Origin: an uncultured bacterium
GTDB lineage: Bacteria; Bacillota; Bacilli; Lactobacillales; Lactobacillaceae
NCBI GenBank assembly: GCA_905214235.1
Contig: CAJMLF010000047.1
Span: 1 to 6,190, forward strand
Direction of reading: 5' to 3'
DNA: 6,190 nt
The position numbers were made by a program, and so were the translations under genes. Under the pieces are notes generated by a model. It did no database searches, was not told the origin of the DNA, and saw only the letters and a program-made list of their open reading frames with translations. Of the stretch, positions 6,142 through 6,190 are shown piece after piece; position 1 is the stretch's first letter, and each line of letters opens with the position of its first letter.

Positions 6142-6190
6142 TCCGGCATAGCTCAGTTGGTAGAGCACCTGACTGTTAATCAGGTTGTCG
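6142..6190 (+). tRNA. tRNA-Asn (anticodon GUU), 3' end cut by the window edge
   Basis: The 5' acceptor strand is TCCGGCA (6142-6148), followed by TA. The D arm is GCTC-AGTTGGTA-GAGC (6151-6166). The anticodon arm is CCTGA (6168-6172), loop CTGTTAA with anticodon GTT at 6175-6177, and TCAGG (6180-6184). The variable loop TTGTC ends at 6189. The T arm, the 3' acceptor strand and any encoded CCA lie outside the window, so acceptor pairing cannot be checked. Stem pairing and the conserved U8, A14, GG, U33 and A37 positions look normal. Confidence 0.95.

Noticed and set aside
1..6190. Mobile element, CRISPR array, phage or defence system
   Set aside because: No transposase, integrase, spaced direct repeats, terminal inverted repeats or defence-type domains are visible on either strand. 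The tRNA gene is cut off, so an attachment site at its 3' end cannot be judged.

Overview
The window looks like chromosomal DNA from a lactic acid bacterium of the Lactobacillaceae with a mid-range GC genome. A Limosilactobacillus-type species is my guess. This rests on sequence style (Shine-Dalgarno sites of the AAGGAG/GGGGG type, sigma-A promoters, terminator style, a Firmicute-type tRNA-Asn) and remembered protein resemblance, not on a search. It reads as ordinary core-metabolism DNA. I see no mobile element, CRISPR array, phage or toxin module.

Layout from left to right: (1) 1-115 is an AT-rich stretch with no supportable gene. (2) A 13-bp perfect hairpin at 116-150 is followed by the end of a minus-strand LysR-family regulator (157-1089). 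(3) A 123-bp divergent intergenic region holds a good promoter for the regulator, a perfect 13-nt dyad (1150-1162) and a weaker candidate promoter for the genes to the right. (4) Three tightly packed plus-strand genes follow, metE (1213-3480), metF (3481-4338) and folD (4338-5207). They are closed by an intrinsic terminator at 5222-5260. (5) A TauE/SafE-family membrane protein (5303-6055) lies in its own unit. (6) A textbook promoter (6083-6111) drives a tRNA-Asn(GUU) gene that is cut by the right edge of the window.

The three central genes form a folate-to-methionine module. FolD interconverts 10-formyl-, 5,10-methenyl- and 5,10-methylene-tetrahydrofolate. MetF reduces methylene- to methyl-tetrahydrofolate. 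MetE passes that methyl group to homocysteine without needing cobalamin. The stop of metE abuts the start of metF, and metF overlaps folD by one base, so translational coupling is expected. The divergent LysR protein resembles the streptococcal MetR/MtaR type and is the obvious candidate regulator. The metE leader is too short for a T-box or SAM riboswitch, so control is probably by protein binding. The TauE/SafE protein may move a small sulfur-containing or organic anion, but its link to methionine is only positional.

The points most worth a second look are the dyad in the lysR-metE region, unusual residues in normally conserved motifs of MetF (HLPA instead of HLTC) and FolD (VQEPLP instead of VQLPLP, and an altered cofactor loop), and a small perfect hairpin in the tRNA leader. 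None of these amounts to a new biological system.
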